Positions 48,766-63,200 of a stretch of 64,000 nt of DNA are shown one piece after another. The DNA is from Hippophae tibetana. Taxonomy: Eukaryota; Streptophyta; Magnoliopsida; Rosales; Elaeagnaceae. The notes beneath the pieces are model-generated. The model ran no database searches, was not told where the DNA came from, and saw only the letters and a program-made list of their open reading frames with translations. The position numbers were made by a program, and so were the translations under genes. The DNA lies in assembly GCA_037013495.1 (NCBI GenBank), contig CM072811.1, positions 51,793,452-51,857,451 of the forward strand, written 5' to 3'. The stretch's first letter is position 1. Every line of letters begins with the position of its first letter.

Positions 48766-51700
48766 ATGGAAAATGGAAAATTAGTGTTAGTCTTTTTTTT
48801 TTTTCTTTTTTTGTTGTTTGGGTGTTTCGAAAGGTGGGTTATTTTGGAAAGAAATTAAGATAGAGATAGAAAAATGAGGAGTAATGGAATATGGAATTGA
48901 CCGGAGGATTTTGACACTGTGAATAGGATGGAATTAGGATATGCTCGCAAGTCATGAGCGAAAAAGATTGATTTGTTTTTTTTTTTTAACAAAATGGATT
49001 GTTTCGTCTGTTTTTGAATGTATATACATGTAGCTTTTTTACCCTTCATTTTCAATGCGTTTTGCACAAGCGACTTGAATTTTCGTTTTTCCTTCCAAAC
49101 AAATGACAAAAGTTATAGGTATTCTTATTCACTAAATGCTTTAAATTACAAAAAGAAGAGTTCAAAATGACAAAATCAAGGGAAAGAAAATTAGTACACC
49201 ACTTTCATCAACAAATACTTAAAACATTATTCTAAGAAACAAATACTTTTAACGTAAGAATTAAATGAAATCGGGTAAGAGAAATAATGTTATAGGTTAT
49301 TGGGTACAATGCTTAATATTACTTTTACATATTTTGGTTCTATCCTGTAAATATCAAACAAAATCAACGATCAAATTTATTGAAATTTAAATAAATAACT
49401 TTTAATTTTATTATCATGTTAGAAATTAGGGCGAAATCAATTCTCCTACAAATTTAAAATTTTAAGAGAATTATCAATATTAATTTTATATATTTATTAA
49501 AGAATTAATTTTTTTATTTTAGTTTTTGCATTTGTTAGTTATATGAGAATAAAAAATATATTAAAGAATTTGGGATTTTTTTTGGTTGAAAAATCATAAA
49601 AATAATAAATGTAAAATTGATAATAATAAAAATAATTTTATTTAATATTAAGTTACTAACTTATATTTATCTAAATTTAAGTTAAGGGTATTTTTTTTTG
49701 TACTAGTTTTATAAATTTTAAAATTGTTATTAAGAATCCCTTATGGTCAAGGAGGACCGATTTAGTAAAAAATGTTAAAAAATTAAGGTAAATAATCGAA
49801 TTTATTAGAGTTTTTGTGATTGATTATTTACTAATTAATGTAACTTATCCTATTTCATCAAATGGTTAGCACAAGACCCGTGAAAATTTGCCGAAAATTT
49901 TCTCTTGGGGTTGGGAATACGTAGGCTTGGGTGTATCAGGTTCTTACACGGGATAAATTATTAATTACTTTTTTTTATGTAATAATATTTTACTTCAATT
50001 TAAAATTTAAAATTAATTTAAATTTATTAAAAATATATTTAATATACAATGATGTGATTATTTAACTAATTTAACTTTTAATTTTTCATAATAAAAATAT
50101 ATATAAATCTTTTAGAGGCTCTAACCATGTAGCGTGTAGATCTCAAAAACGTATAATTTTTTCTCTAAAAAGAATTTCACTAATTGAAGAACGCATTAAA
50201 TATTTACCTAAATCGATATGTTATTAACGGGATCCAACATTAGTTCTAAAACGTTGATCTCTAATTAGAAAAATAAATGCTTAAGTATGAGAAGTTTTTA
50301 GTCCAATCAACCATAAAACTCACTAAGATAATTGGTATTATTGAATCAAACAAAACCACAAACAATAAAGAAATGATAAAACTACTAAATGAATTAGATG
50401 AATTAGAAGAGTAATTTGAGGAGGATGATGATAGTTGACATCTCTTTTGTTCTCGTTTATTTATCAAATGTCATTCGATTATTATCAAACTTATTATTTT
50501 TAATCTCATAATAAAAAATATATATGTTTTTTTTACAATATTATAAAAAAATTATTTATATTATAAAAAAATGAACATATATTTTTTTCTAGAAAGATTA
50601 AAAATGAAACTATATATATATATATAATATATATATAATTAAACCAAAAAAATATTTAATACTTAATAGAGAAAAAATAATATAATTTGCGTAAAATATA
50701 CTATATAAATAATGAATAACGCATGGATCATCTGCATTTGTAGTGATATTTTTACAAGGTAAATTATTAATGTTACAAAAAAAATTTAATAGTAACAATT
50801 TTATCTAAATGTGGTGACACTAATATATAAATAATATTAAAAATAAAATTGATATTTTATATATTTTTATTTTCATAATATCATATACATAATATTGATA
50901 AAAATAATGTAAGTCTCTTGTTTATTGTAAAAATAATATTAGGTCATGTATTAATTTTTTTTTACAATTTAATTATATTATTATTAAAAATTGAACGCAA
51001 AAAGTTAAAGTTAATTTATTTTTATATTTTTTAAATGTTTAGATATAAACTATTTTAACTTAAATTTTAATGGAGAAAATGAAGAAAAATAAATAAATAA
51101 AACATAAAAATATTGTGTAATTAATTTTTAATAATAATATAATTAAATTATCATAAAAAAATATAAAAAAATTTAATTTTTTTAGATTATATATATCAAA
51201 ACTAATTTATAAATTTAAAAAATAATTTATTTTTCTAAGACCGACTTTAATTGTTTTCGGTGGGCGCAATAACCACTCCAAACATATCAATTATATACGT
51301 ATTTATAAATCATATATTTTATTTTTTAATGATATTGCGTTAGTGAATTTTTTTATTTATGAAAATGCATATAATTTTTAAGTAATAATATTGTTATAAT
51401 AAAAGTATCTAAAATATTAATTATATTTTAACATTATTATTACTAAATAAATTTATATTAATAAAATATTTTTGTAATAATAATTTATATTATCATAATA
51501 TTACTATTTTAATTTTTCCCTTTATAATACTGATACAAATAAAAAATTAAATTTTCTGAGAGCAAAATTGTGTATACTTTTTTAGAATATTTTTATATAT
51601 CGTTCAGTATCTATAATTTTAATTAATATAATAATTTTTTATTAAATATAATTATAAATTTAGATTATACTTATTAGTAATATTATATTATTTTAAAACT

Positions 51701-54700
51701 TTTTTTTTCTTCCTAATTTTATCATTAGAATTCAATCCCATGAGTTGCTGGTGGAAGTTTCCTTGTGGATACGCGTAAGGAGGAGACAAAGCTTTGACCA
51801 TTGGGGCCAGAGGGTCCGTGAAGAGTGTAAGAAGTTGCGTTTCTTGATTAGTGAATAGTAAACTCTAAAAAGGGCTTTTCTAAAAAAGGTTAGTCATTTA
51901 AAATTTCAAGATTGACGACTTTGGGGGTAATTTGAAGTTGACCCATTCGGTGATCTTGGGTGTATTTAAAAATGATACATTTAATTAAGATATAAAAGCT
52001 TTTTGATAGATTTTAAATTTTAAAATTTTTAATAGATTTTTAAAAAATTAATATATATTTTATTAAATTTTTAAAGAACCTCTCTTTTAAATTTTTAACT
52101 ATAATTTAATTATTTTATATTTTTTTTAATAAACCCTTTAAAATTATAAAAATATTCAATATATAATTATGTATTTTATTTAAAAAAATTAAAAACTTAA
52201 ATCTCTCATTTATGTTGCAAAATATATACAGAGTTTTAATAAATAAATAAAAGAAATATAGGACTTAATTTATAGTAAAAATTATTATTATGCAATCTTT
52301 ATTTTTTAATAGTTATTTAAAAAATTATTCTCTTAAGGTCCTAATGTAATAAATATAAAAAATTTAATTAATTGTAAATCTATTTATATTTTATGTATAC
52401 TAGATTTCTTGATAACTTTATTGTCCTATCTATAAATAATTTAGTTATTTAACGTGATTTTATTTTTAATAATTCAATAAAAAATATGTGTTTATTGTCG
52501 TACAATGTTAAAAAATATATTTCATTTACATTATAAAAAAATGAATATAGATATTACAAATAAAACTTTATATACAAAGAAGATTATGACATAAAATTAA
52601 ATCATAATTTTATATTATTCTATTAAAAATAGAAGAAGGAATCAAGAGCGATGAAAAAAAAACAAAAAATAAAAACAGTTTTAAAAAAAAAAACATGATA
52701 AACTATATTATTAGTCGTAATTTATTTATACATAAAAAAATATTTAAAATCCTTAAAATCTATGTTTAAGTATAATTTTAAAAAAAATCATTGACATTTT
52801 GAATACCTTAATTTTTTTATAAATTTTTAAAAATAGTAATTAAATACATCTAAATTTGTATAGATTTTTATAATTTTTTAATAAGTTTTGATTAAATACA
52901 ACTAAACTATTATAATCTTAAAACATCTTAAATTAATATACTTATTTAAAAAAAATTAAAATTCATTAAGATCTAAATTTTATTTATTTAAATAAATCCT
53001 TATAAAAGAAAATTATAAATGTTTTGATATGGTCTCTTACACATTTCATTCAAATTTAAAAACAAAATAAATAACTAATAAAAATAATTATATTAGTTGA
53101 AGTAAGTACATAAACAACTAATAGTATTTAAATGATAAATTTTTATTAAAAAATTCTTTCATTTTCAATCATATATTTAGTATTTGTGTCAAAATTTCTT
53201 TCTTCTTCATCTTCAACCTATAAATCTTATTACTCCAAAACCTTTAAAATTTCTTCTTCTTCAACCTATAATTCTTAGTACTCAAAAACCTTTAAAATTT
53301 CTTCTTCTTCTTTAACATCCTACACGAACATCTAATTTAATTTATATTATAAAATTTATGGTATTTGAAATTCATATTTATTTTATATATAAATGATCTA
53401 GTTATTTAATATTATTTTATTTTTAATTCTCTCAATAAAAATTATATATATATATTATAATATTAAAAATTATATATTTATTTACATTATAAAAATATAT
53501 ACATTTATTTTAAAGTTAAATATATTTTCTATAGCAAGTAAGAAATTATTGTCTACTTATCTGTCATTTTAAAGAAAATTTTAAAAAATAACAATAAAAA
53601 TATATATTCAATTATGAAAAAATTCTGCCCATTATATTATATTAAAAGTTGTTTATTTAGATGTTATATAATTTAAATTAATTTTTTTAATATTAATTTT
53701 TATATAATTAAATCTTATTTAATATTATTTTATAAAAAACCTTAAAAAAATCAGTCTCAACGATAAAAGGCAAGATAAATATGTTGGATTTATTAGAGCA
53801 TTCTTCTTATTATTAAATTTTTGAGTACAAAATTATATTCTAAAGTTGTAACTCTTGGACTTAAGTGTCAACCAGAGGATTAAGTAAATAATTATAATTA
53901 TTTTATATTAATTTTAAATATATTTAGATTATAATTATCGATTATAAGTAGATATTAATTTTATTATAGTTTAATTATATATTTTTTATTTTTAATATTT
54001 TTTTAAAATATAAATATTAATTTTTATTTTTAATTTTTTTTAATAAATTTTAAAATATAAAAATAAAATAAAATTTAATTATTTTAAATATTAATTATCT
54101 ATATTTAAAATCTCCGTCATTACTGATACACGAGGAAAGAGGAACAGGGAAAGAAAAAAAGAGAGCTGAAAAGTTGTTCAAATTCGTCACTATCTGCAAT
54201 TAAATTCTGTTTTTGTTTCACATTTGATGCCAAGTTTTAGAACAGAAATTACTGATAATTTCAATATTATTAATATTTATAATTTGACTTGAAAATTAGC
54301 CTACAAGTTCGGTAAGACGATTGGTAATTTGATATTACCAACCATTTGTACCCCTTTGTTTTTTAGTTTAGATATAGACATTTTAGGTTGGTATCTTTAG
54401 ATTATTTTTATTTTTATTTTAGTATATTTTTTAATTTTAAATTAAAATTAAAATATATAAAATATTTTTATTTAGATTTTTATTGTTGAATTTTAATAAA
54501 AAATATACCAATAATTTAAATAAAAATATTTGATATATCACAATTAATAATATAAATAAATAAAAATATGATATCTATAACTTCTTCTTTTTTTTATCAA
54601 GAAGAAAAAAACACTTTTACAAGTTAATATATGGATCTTTAATTCCTTATGGATTTTAAGAGTCATTGGTTTGATAAGAAAGGAACTGTTCCCATGTATA

Positions 54701-56507
54701 AAATGTTAAAATATGTTAGGTAATCGAGTGTTATCACAAAACTTAACGGGATAGTGTTCTTTACTTCTATTGCCAATTGACAAACAATTTTTAGTAATGC
54801 CCAATTAAAGATTTTATTTTTTAAAATATTTGAATATCATTTATGAAAAAAAAAATATAACTTAAAGATTATATATGATAAATATATTTTTTCTCATTAA
54901 ATTTTATTCGTTATTATAAATTAATCAATTAATTTTAAGAATGTTATATAAATGTCATATGTGTTAGTTATGTGATAAAAATTAATGAATAGTGATCATT
55001 TTAATTATTAAAACATATAAATTTAATAAATAGGTAAAGAATTTATTAAAAACTTAATTCAATTTAATAATAAAATAAGTAACAATTCAAAATAATGCAT
55101 CTCATGTATAAAAAATATATATTGTAATTTGTAATAAATAATTTATCTTCTTTTTTTATTCCTCTTGATCTTCTCAAGCGTAGAAGAGTCTGCAATGATG
55201 AAAGAGAGGTACCTACATCACTGTTTCAAAAAGCTATCATAACCATTTCGGTAATTTTGTGATAGTGGCTCAAACTTTTTAAGACTTAGAAACTTTAAGA
55301 GACAGATTGAAGAAGAAATGTAGAATTGATCAGGTTGAGACTAGGTGCAATTTATTTGGACCAAGAAAACTTTAGGGAATCAATTTACACGTATAGAGAT
55401 GTAAAATAAGGAGCAAAATACAACATGGAGATTAGAGAGAGGGAATGGATTTATCTGGGACAATATTTTTTCTTTTTTATATTATATAAAATATTAATTT
55501 ATTTTTATAAATTTAAAAATGTTTATTTGTTTTGGTCTTATTTTCTATTTATTAAATTTATATATTTTAATGATTAAATTAGTAACGTGATGTTCAGCAT
55601 TCACATTATCATTTTTTGTTCAGTTTGGTAAGGAGTAAATGGAAATGAAATTTATATAATATTCATGAAATTTAATAATATTTTTGTAATTAAATAAAAT
55701 TAAATAATATATTTATAATAATTATAAAAGTTTGATGTTAAAAAAATCTATTTAGTTATACATATGAATAGTAGTTATAAAAATGATATTAGAATAAAAA
55801 TATTACTATTAAAATCTATAATAATAAAAATAAGATATTAATAATATTAAAAAGAATACAATTAGATAGTTTTTAACATCGAAATTATTTAAATGACTTG
55901 CTAAATTTTGTTTTAATGTTAAAAATATATTTTTTAGATATAAGTGTAATATTTTTATAATTTTAAGTTTTAAATAGTTATTTTTATTTTTTTCACCAAT
56001 TTTTTATCTAATAAATTTTACTAAAGAATATTAATATTAAAAAATCTAGAGGTTTAAAGTAAAAAAGTATGTATTTGACCGATAAAAAATAAAAAAAAAT
56101 ATTGTAAATAACAAAGATCTAGGCATAATAAAATAACACTCCCCTTTTGTTAATGACTTAATGGTGTGTGTCTTCAGAGAGAAATGAGGGCGAAAATAGC
56201 ATCTATCGTTTCCTACGCTCATTTAAATGCCTAATCAAGTATCAATGGGCCAAATTATACCCAGGCCCTAAAATTTTGTGAGGATTTGGTCAAAGACAAT
56301 TACTACAAAAAATTTAAATATAAAAAGTATTTTTATTAAAAAATGCATAATTTTATTTAAAAAATTATTACATTATTTTATATTTAAATTTATATAATTA
56401 AATTACATTCAAATAAAATTAATTAATATAGAACGGATTTAATATATAAGTTGTGGAGTTTTGTTTTTAATTTCCACACTTTTTAATTTCTCGCTTAAAT
56501 TCGCCAA
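48766..56507. other. 7.7-kb AT-rich intergenic desert
   Basis: After the 3' UTR of the 170-residue gene (about 48766-49100) I see only AT-rich sequence. A GC-richer island at 51736-51850 ('gttgctggtggaagtttcct') has no clear frame. A short repeat of the phrase 'cctttaaaatttcttcttct' occurs at 53241 and 53289. Another non-repetitive patch lies at 55160-55450. No RNA gene or transposon end is recognised. Confidence 0.5.
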
Positions 56508-56519
56508 TTTGGCGCGAAA
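56508..56519 (+). promoter_or_regulatory. Canonical E2F binding site
   Basis: TTTGGCGCGAAA is a perfect match to the plant E2F consensus (TTTSSCGC) and is near-palindromic. It lies 49 bases upstream of the ATG of the 697-residue gene. In plants such sites mark S-phase and DNA-replication or repair genes. Confidence 0.75.
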
Positions 56520-56567
56520 CAGTATTCCTGTCGGCTCCGATTGTTCGTCCTCAGTTGTCAATAGCCA

Positions 56568-59352
56568 ATGACCATAGTGCAGGAAGTAAAAGATCTTTTC
56601 GCGAAGCTCGCTTCTCATATAAGCGGAGCGTCTTCGTTTAACAGTAACGGCGTCGAAGAGGACGATGAAGTTCTGAACCTCGCGATTTCAAACCTAAACA
56701 GGTCTCTCAACCCTGATGAGATTTCTGGGGTTAGGGTTTTGGACACCGCGCTTTCTCTAATGTGTTTCAAAGCACCACAAGTGAGCTTCCTCAAATTACC
56801 ATCTTTTTTTAATGTAATGTAATCTGGTTTAAGCTACTTATTTACGCAGCTTTTTCTCGTTTGTTTAGGTTTACGATTCAGTTATTCAATATTTAGTCGG
56901 AACAATAGTCACCGCCTTATCGTCTTCGATTAGCTGTAAGGTTGTGCGGTCTCCGAAAGATGAAGTTTTGCAGATCGGTAGCTCAATTTTGCGCCGTGAT
57001 ATTCCAAATCTGATCGAAGCGTGCTATGATATTCTTGGCAAATTGGAGGGACATGGTGGGTTCTCCCCCTCCTTAAAACCCCTCGATGTTTATTGATTTT
57101 CTTTTACTTAAACTAACGTATCCTCTGTATTGCAGGCGCTCTTTATAATTCTCTATTATATGCTGTTGTAAGAGCTTCAACTTCATCATCTTGTTATCGT
57201 TCTCTTTGCCCATCAAAACTTATTCTTGATATGAGATCAATTGATGCAAAGATCACTGCAGTTTCAAAAATGCTTATTAATTTACCCCAAGAACTCTCTT
57301 TTAACAACAACAAAGTACCAATCAGGTTTATTAGTTATTTCCCTAGATGATTTGCCAGTTTGCATATTCTGTTCAAAATGAGTTGATCTTATTCCTTGCA
57401 GGTTGCTACTCTGGTATCTGGACCCACAAATTTTAAAGGATGATATTACAACAATTTTGAAAGAATCCTTCGAGAGACCATTCCTTTGTTTTAGAACTGA
57501 ATTTCATGAGAGGATGGATTGGCGTTCTATCATGACATGCATGGTTCTTTCTCCAATTATGTTCATTGAGACAAGAGCTTTGTTACATAGATGGTTTCTG
57601 CTGACGTGTGTTTCTTTCTTTGTCATATGGATCTCAAAGATGCATTGGGCATTATTCTCATTTTCTATTTTGCATGCTTGAACATATTGGTCTCTCTAAT
57701 AATATTGCTTGGAAATACTGCACTTACTTTCTCCTTTTGATATAAGTATTTTTGTTTCATTTTATTTATGGTGCCCACCCCAATCAACACCTTAATCTAC
57801 CGTACTGACCAACTGAATCACGTGTTCATATACATATTTCAAATTCCTATGAAAGTTTATACCGCATTTTACTTGCTAAATTCAACATTAAGTTTGCATG
57901 TTCGAACTAATATCAAGGACAGAGATGTTTTACTCATTGATTAACCCATGAAACAGGGGTCTTGCTTCTGTGCTAGAGCTTGCAACTGTATTCTGCTCAG
58001 TGATGCTAGATGTAGTTTCTGGACCAATGTCGTGGGGTATACCACTTGAATTGGGAGCAAAATTGCCATTCTCTAGTGCCTATTTTCCTTACAACCACCG
58101 CTTGTTGAGAATTTTGTCTGAAGCTCTATATCATGGCAATTTCATAAAATTGGTTCAGCTTACAAGGGAATCATTTTCCTGTGTCAAGAAACCGCATGAT
58201 CCAACTATCAATCCACCTGCAGTGAATTTTTCTGCCATAGATCAGAAATCTATCTGGTAAATTCTGACCCCAAACGTCTACATGAAAAGAGATTGTCTTG
58301 ACACCATCTCAATCCTCAAAACCATGACTTATCTTCAAATGTTGCATACCAGGGGTTTGGCAATCAGCTTCCCAGACTGGTTCTACTTTGCTTCTGCTTT
58401 GCTCTTCTCTCAGGATAATCATCAATCCAAAATTCCTTCTATATGTACACTGGAGGTATCAAACGATAGAAAAACACACGATGAGGAACTATCTTCGATT
58501 TCTGCAGCTAAGTACATTGCCTGGATTCTGAGCCCTCTCAGTAAATCTCATCAGGATTTGCTGGCTGATAATTTGATTAAGATGTCTAAGTCTTGGAGGT
58601 CTAAACAATTTGGCCCAGGCACACATGAGAAGAAAACAACCAGCAACCAGAAGGCGCTCAAGAAACCCAAATATTGTGAAGAAGATACTCTTCCAAGAGA
58701 ATATAATTGTAAAACCATCACACTCTTCATCAATGAGTTCAAATACATGTATTCCTCGTGTTCGGACAGGACTAGAGAAAACATCTATGGACCACACGAT
58801 GGGAAATTATCGAATAGTACTCAGCAGAGAAATACACTTTTCAGGAGAATACCGTTAGGCATCTTGCTTGGATGCCTAGAGTATATAGATGAAAATGGAT
58901 GTGAACTGCTGCTGCATTATGCTGCAACTGATAGAATCTTACAATCAAGGGAGACCAGTACTTCTTGCTTGAATCATCTAAAATGGAAACCCGAAGGGCA
59001 GAAAGATGCACTTATGCCGACTGATGAATGTAATGTGGAGGATGTCGTAGCAGGTGCTTGTCTTTTATTCAGCCTTACCGATATTGTAGAAAGAATGTCT
59101 GCTTCATTGTTTGACACAGAGGCGGCTGGAATAGAGTTTATTTCCCAGTTGAAAATGAAGAGTCGCAAATATTTAATTAAATGTGTTAAGAGGCTAATTC
59201 AACTCAAAGTTGACGAAGATGGCCATTTATTAGTAATGGATCTCATCCGAAGACTGAAGCAGTGGAGGTATCAAGGACAAAAGGATCTTGAAGTTCCCAA
59301 AGATTTGGATGATATCATTAGTATCTTGAGTCATAAATTATCCTCTCTTTGA
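56568..59352 (+). CDS. Conserved-looking 697-residue protein of unknown function, six exons
   Basis: Exons 56568-56780, 56869-57055, 57136-57325, 57402-57605, 57957-58256 and 58353-59352 join in phase through GT/AG borders to a 697-residue product. Start MTIVQEVKDLFAKLASHISG is the first ATG after the E2F site. The protein is soluble and helical, with Leu-rich segments suggesting alpha-solenoid repeats (LLRILSEALYHGNFIKLVQL; SSISAAKYIAWILSPLSKSH; RRIPLGILLGCLEYIDENGC). A basic linker sits in the last exon (KKTTSNQKALKKPKYCEED). There are no signal or membrane segments and no catalytic motif I know. The TAA at 58258 lies inside a 96-base intron (58257-58352) whose removal gives KSIW-GLAISFPDW. 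I do not recognise the family. A DNA-repair or cell-cycle role is suggested only by the E2F site. Confidence 0.85.
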
Positions 59353-60246
59353 GTACTATTTTGAAGGAAAGTGTTGAGGCTTTTGTGATTAGCAAAGCTC
59401 AAACCTTGAAGGGCATGATCATCAGGCCAACGAGAATTGGAAGGAAAGTGTTGAGTTATTCTTTTAGTCATATGATGTGATTTTTCTGATACAGTTGTAA
59501 CTATTTATATAAAAGGTGAATTAATATAAATATGAGAAAAATATGATCAGGGTTCCTTATTTATTATTACAATAACAATAATTTAGTCTTATTGTTATTA
59601 AAAAATGATCATACAAGGATAATTTTTTTCATTTTTTTTCAACTGCATTAGATAGAGAATATTTGAACTTAAATAAAAAATAAAATAGAAAAATTATCAT
59701 TTGTTTTTATGTAACTACCTTTTAATAATAATAGTTATTTTATCACTAAAAATAAATATAAAATTGAAGTCACTTTTAGAGTAAGTATGAGGCAATACAA
59801 TCACTCTTCCTATAAATATATACTCTTGTTTCCTTACCATATACATAAGGTAAAGCTTATGAATAGAGAGGAAAATGAAAGTTTTGTAATAAAAAAATAA
59901 TTTATTTAATCTTTTTCGAAGGAAAAGCATTAATTTGCTTCACCACAATGTTACATGCAATCATACCTAGCAAGTATTGAATTGGTGTATGAAAAACTGG
60001 TAACATTTCTTGATCTAACGAACCTTAGGAACAATTAAGAAGCTATATGGACAAATATAGATGTATATGTACACGTGCAAACATCTGCACTCTCTACATT
60101 TGGCTTGTATTATATGTTATTTGTATCTTTGGTAAGGTACTCTGACATCATCAAATCGATATCGGCCACCTGGATTATGTCTGATCTAGATTGATGAACT
60201 AGTTTGTGACTTTATTTATTTGGTAAGCTCTCAGGTGTCGCTTCTC
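59353..60246. other. Convergent intergenic region
   Basis: It holds the 3' UTRs of the plus-strand unknown gene and of the minus-strand beta-galactosidase gene, which are tail to tail. 'gaaggaaagtgttgag' is repeated at about 59363 and 59441. I see nothing else. Confidence 0.5.
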
Positions 60247-63200
60247 TTATTTGCAAACTGCTTCAATTGAAAGCTTCTTCGTGTTACCGGGACATGGATC
60301 TCCTCCAAAAACTTCAGGAGCTACAGTTACTGAACAAGATTGCTTCCCAATGCAATTCTGCATAAGTATCATGCAAGATTGTATCATTAAAACTAAAGTC
60401 CAATTTGGACTGTCGAAAGGGAAATTCAGATAGAACAAAATCATGCAAGAAGTGTGACTCAAAAATGTATTTCTAAGACCATGTAGTAAGTTTCACTTTT
60501 ACCTCCTTTTAGAACCAAAGAGATCCAAGAAAATCTATGGTACAAACAGGACCTAACACTAGACCATCATACTTGGTTTTGGTCTTCGATTCCTTAGAAA
60601 AGATAAAAATTGCTTTTACAGTTTTGTTAACCTCGATGCTTAAGAGAAATTGCAGTATTTTTGTTCTATGGTAAAATAGCACCAACTACAGGGGCTTGTG
60701 TTTTTTAGAGAGAATCATGATATTCCAATTGGGCTTTAAATAGCTCATTTTTGGAGATTTGGCCGAAAATCTTCCAAAATTGAGGGTATAATGAGTCATG
60801 GCAGTACTCATGCATATCATTACATAAGATGTGCGTACAGCCAGTATGCTTGTACATAGTTTGTGCGTAGCAAAATCCCATGGTTTTGTGTCAATTTTTG
60901 CTCAAACTCAAAATAACTGCGATTTTGGGGATCAATACATGATCTTCAGTGTGCTTACCATAGATGGTTGATTTAGTGTCATAACATTTATGTGCAATGG
61001 AAGAGGAATAAAAGTGAGGTGAGCATACCCTTTGAGGTGCATCATATGACTTGTGGGCATGGCAGTTTCCCTCTCGAAAACTTCCACACGTCCCTTCTGG
61101 TAATCCATAGCTAGCAAACTTAATTTCAGAGATTTTCTGCCCAGAAGGACACCGCAAATGGGCTTTGGGTCTGTTGATCTTACCAGAGGTAAGCATTTCC
61201 CAGCTTTTCATTGTTGGTTGTTCTTCAGATATATCAGCACATACACTTCCTGTTGTTTTTTGTACTAAAGAAATCATAGTAGGATCACCACCCCATTCTT
61301 CAAATACTACCAATAAATTGCCACTCGGGTTTAGCCACGAGCGAGGCACATGATACCTAATAATAACAGCATTGTCAAAAAAAAAAAAAAATCAGAAAAG
61401 CAAACTATAACAACATAAGAACTTTTCTCACCATCTTTGAGAGGGTTCCCCACAATTGGTTCTGCATTTCTTGTCATCATAAGTTCCAGCGTAATTACAA
61501 GAGCTGCAATTACCATGTGCTATGTAACCAGGCCAGTGGCGCCCAATGCTCTGACCATTTATCCATATTTGACCCTTTCCCATGCTGCTCATATCTAATG
61601 CTAATGGCGTATTACCTTCTGGTGCATTAAAAGTTGACTGCAAATGCCACAACATAAATTGAATCATTTTCTCTATGATGAGATTGCATAATAGTAACCG
61701 GTAAAATTGGGTTCAAAGTTCAGATTTATTATCACCTTATACCAGGTAAGAGGTTGTTTTTGAGCCAATAAAGACCCTTCCACCCATTCAACAGAAGAAC
61801 TCCCGGTAACGGTGTGGATGCTTAAGGCTTCACCTTTCAGACCCACCTGGTAAGGAACATTTGAATCAGTCACTTTTTAGACTTGAAACTTTTCTCTAGA
61901 TAGTAAAAATTCATACTCAAGTTAAAACTTGATCTTCTTTTAAATGTTTATTTCAAATCCAATGCTTTGCACTTGCAGGTGATAAATCCCAGTATAGTAG
62001 CAAAGGAAGAAACCTCGTAAGACCATTTCCAGCGTGACATGTCCCATATTCCTGAATTGACGCCATTCAATGTCACAGGGCCTAAAACTCCAGTGTTCCA
62101 TGTCTCAAAATGAAAACCAACATTCTGATATTTGTAGTCAAACAATAAAAGTGTTAATTTCATTTGATAAAAAAGACTGTCATCAAAAACATAAACAAGC
62201 TTTTAAACATGAAAACTAACCGGCAAGCCCACAGCAACACTAAGTAAAGCAAGCTTGTTTATGCCAGCATTCAATTTCACTTTTTCACTGAATCTTAATT
62301 TAGGATTCTCAAGTCTACCGTATACACTTCCTGCAACGAAGAATTCGGATGATTAGTAAACTCAAAATGGAAAATTCCTAGAGAAGAATTACTTTTTTGT
62401 TTACAAGAGAATGTTATTTTGTCCACCTGATAGTTGACCATTGACGAAAACGTGCAGGGCATGACCGGCTGAATCAATTGTAAGAAGAGGCCATTCACCC
62501 TTCTTTATAAATCCTTTGTCGGGACTTATTTTGATACTAAGAGAGCATGTGTCAATACCAGTTAAAAAATCAGTAGCAAGATCAAACGTAATGTTAAAAA
62601 TTACTAAAATGATGAAAATAGAATAAGTATATATCTCAAATCAGTCAAATGTGATTGTTAGAAAATACTTACTCTGTCAAGTACCACAAATAGTCTGAAG
62701 AATCCCTAGTGATATTAATCTGCTCCACTAAGCCATCTAAAGTAGTTGTATCAGAACCAGCAGAAGCAGTTTCTTCACTGTATGATTGCCAATAGAATGC
62801 ACTGTTCACAGGTATCATCTTCATTTGAGAGCTTTGAGAACCAAGCTGCGGTAAAACAACACAAATATTTCAACTTTAATGCCTCGAAATCCTAATTATA
62901 TCAGAAAATCTGGAATTGGCAATACCAATACATAAAGGAGACAGAAAAGCACATGCACTGTGTACTTTCAAAATGAAATGAGACATCGTAAAAATATGGG
63001 CTCATTTGAGTATGCTTCTCCTAGAGGTGCACTTCACATCGAGATTACCATACACCATTAAAAATGTTTTAATCAATTTGAAAGCACTTTCAAATGGATC
63101 ATATGTCCTCACCCTTGCAGTGTTGAAAACTTCACTTTTACAATCGGGAAGAATGCTGATGGACCAAGGTGGTAGATAATATTGCTTGTTACCAAAGCTC

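Noticed and set aside
58489..58797. 102-residue and overlapping minus-strand frames
   Set aside because: Antisense shadows of the last exon of the 697-residue gene.
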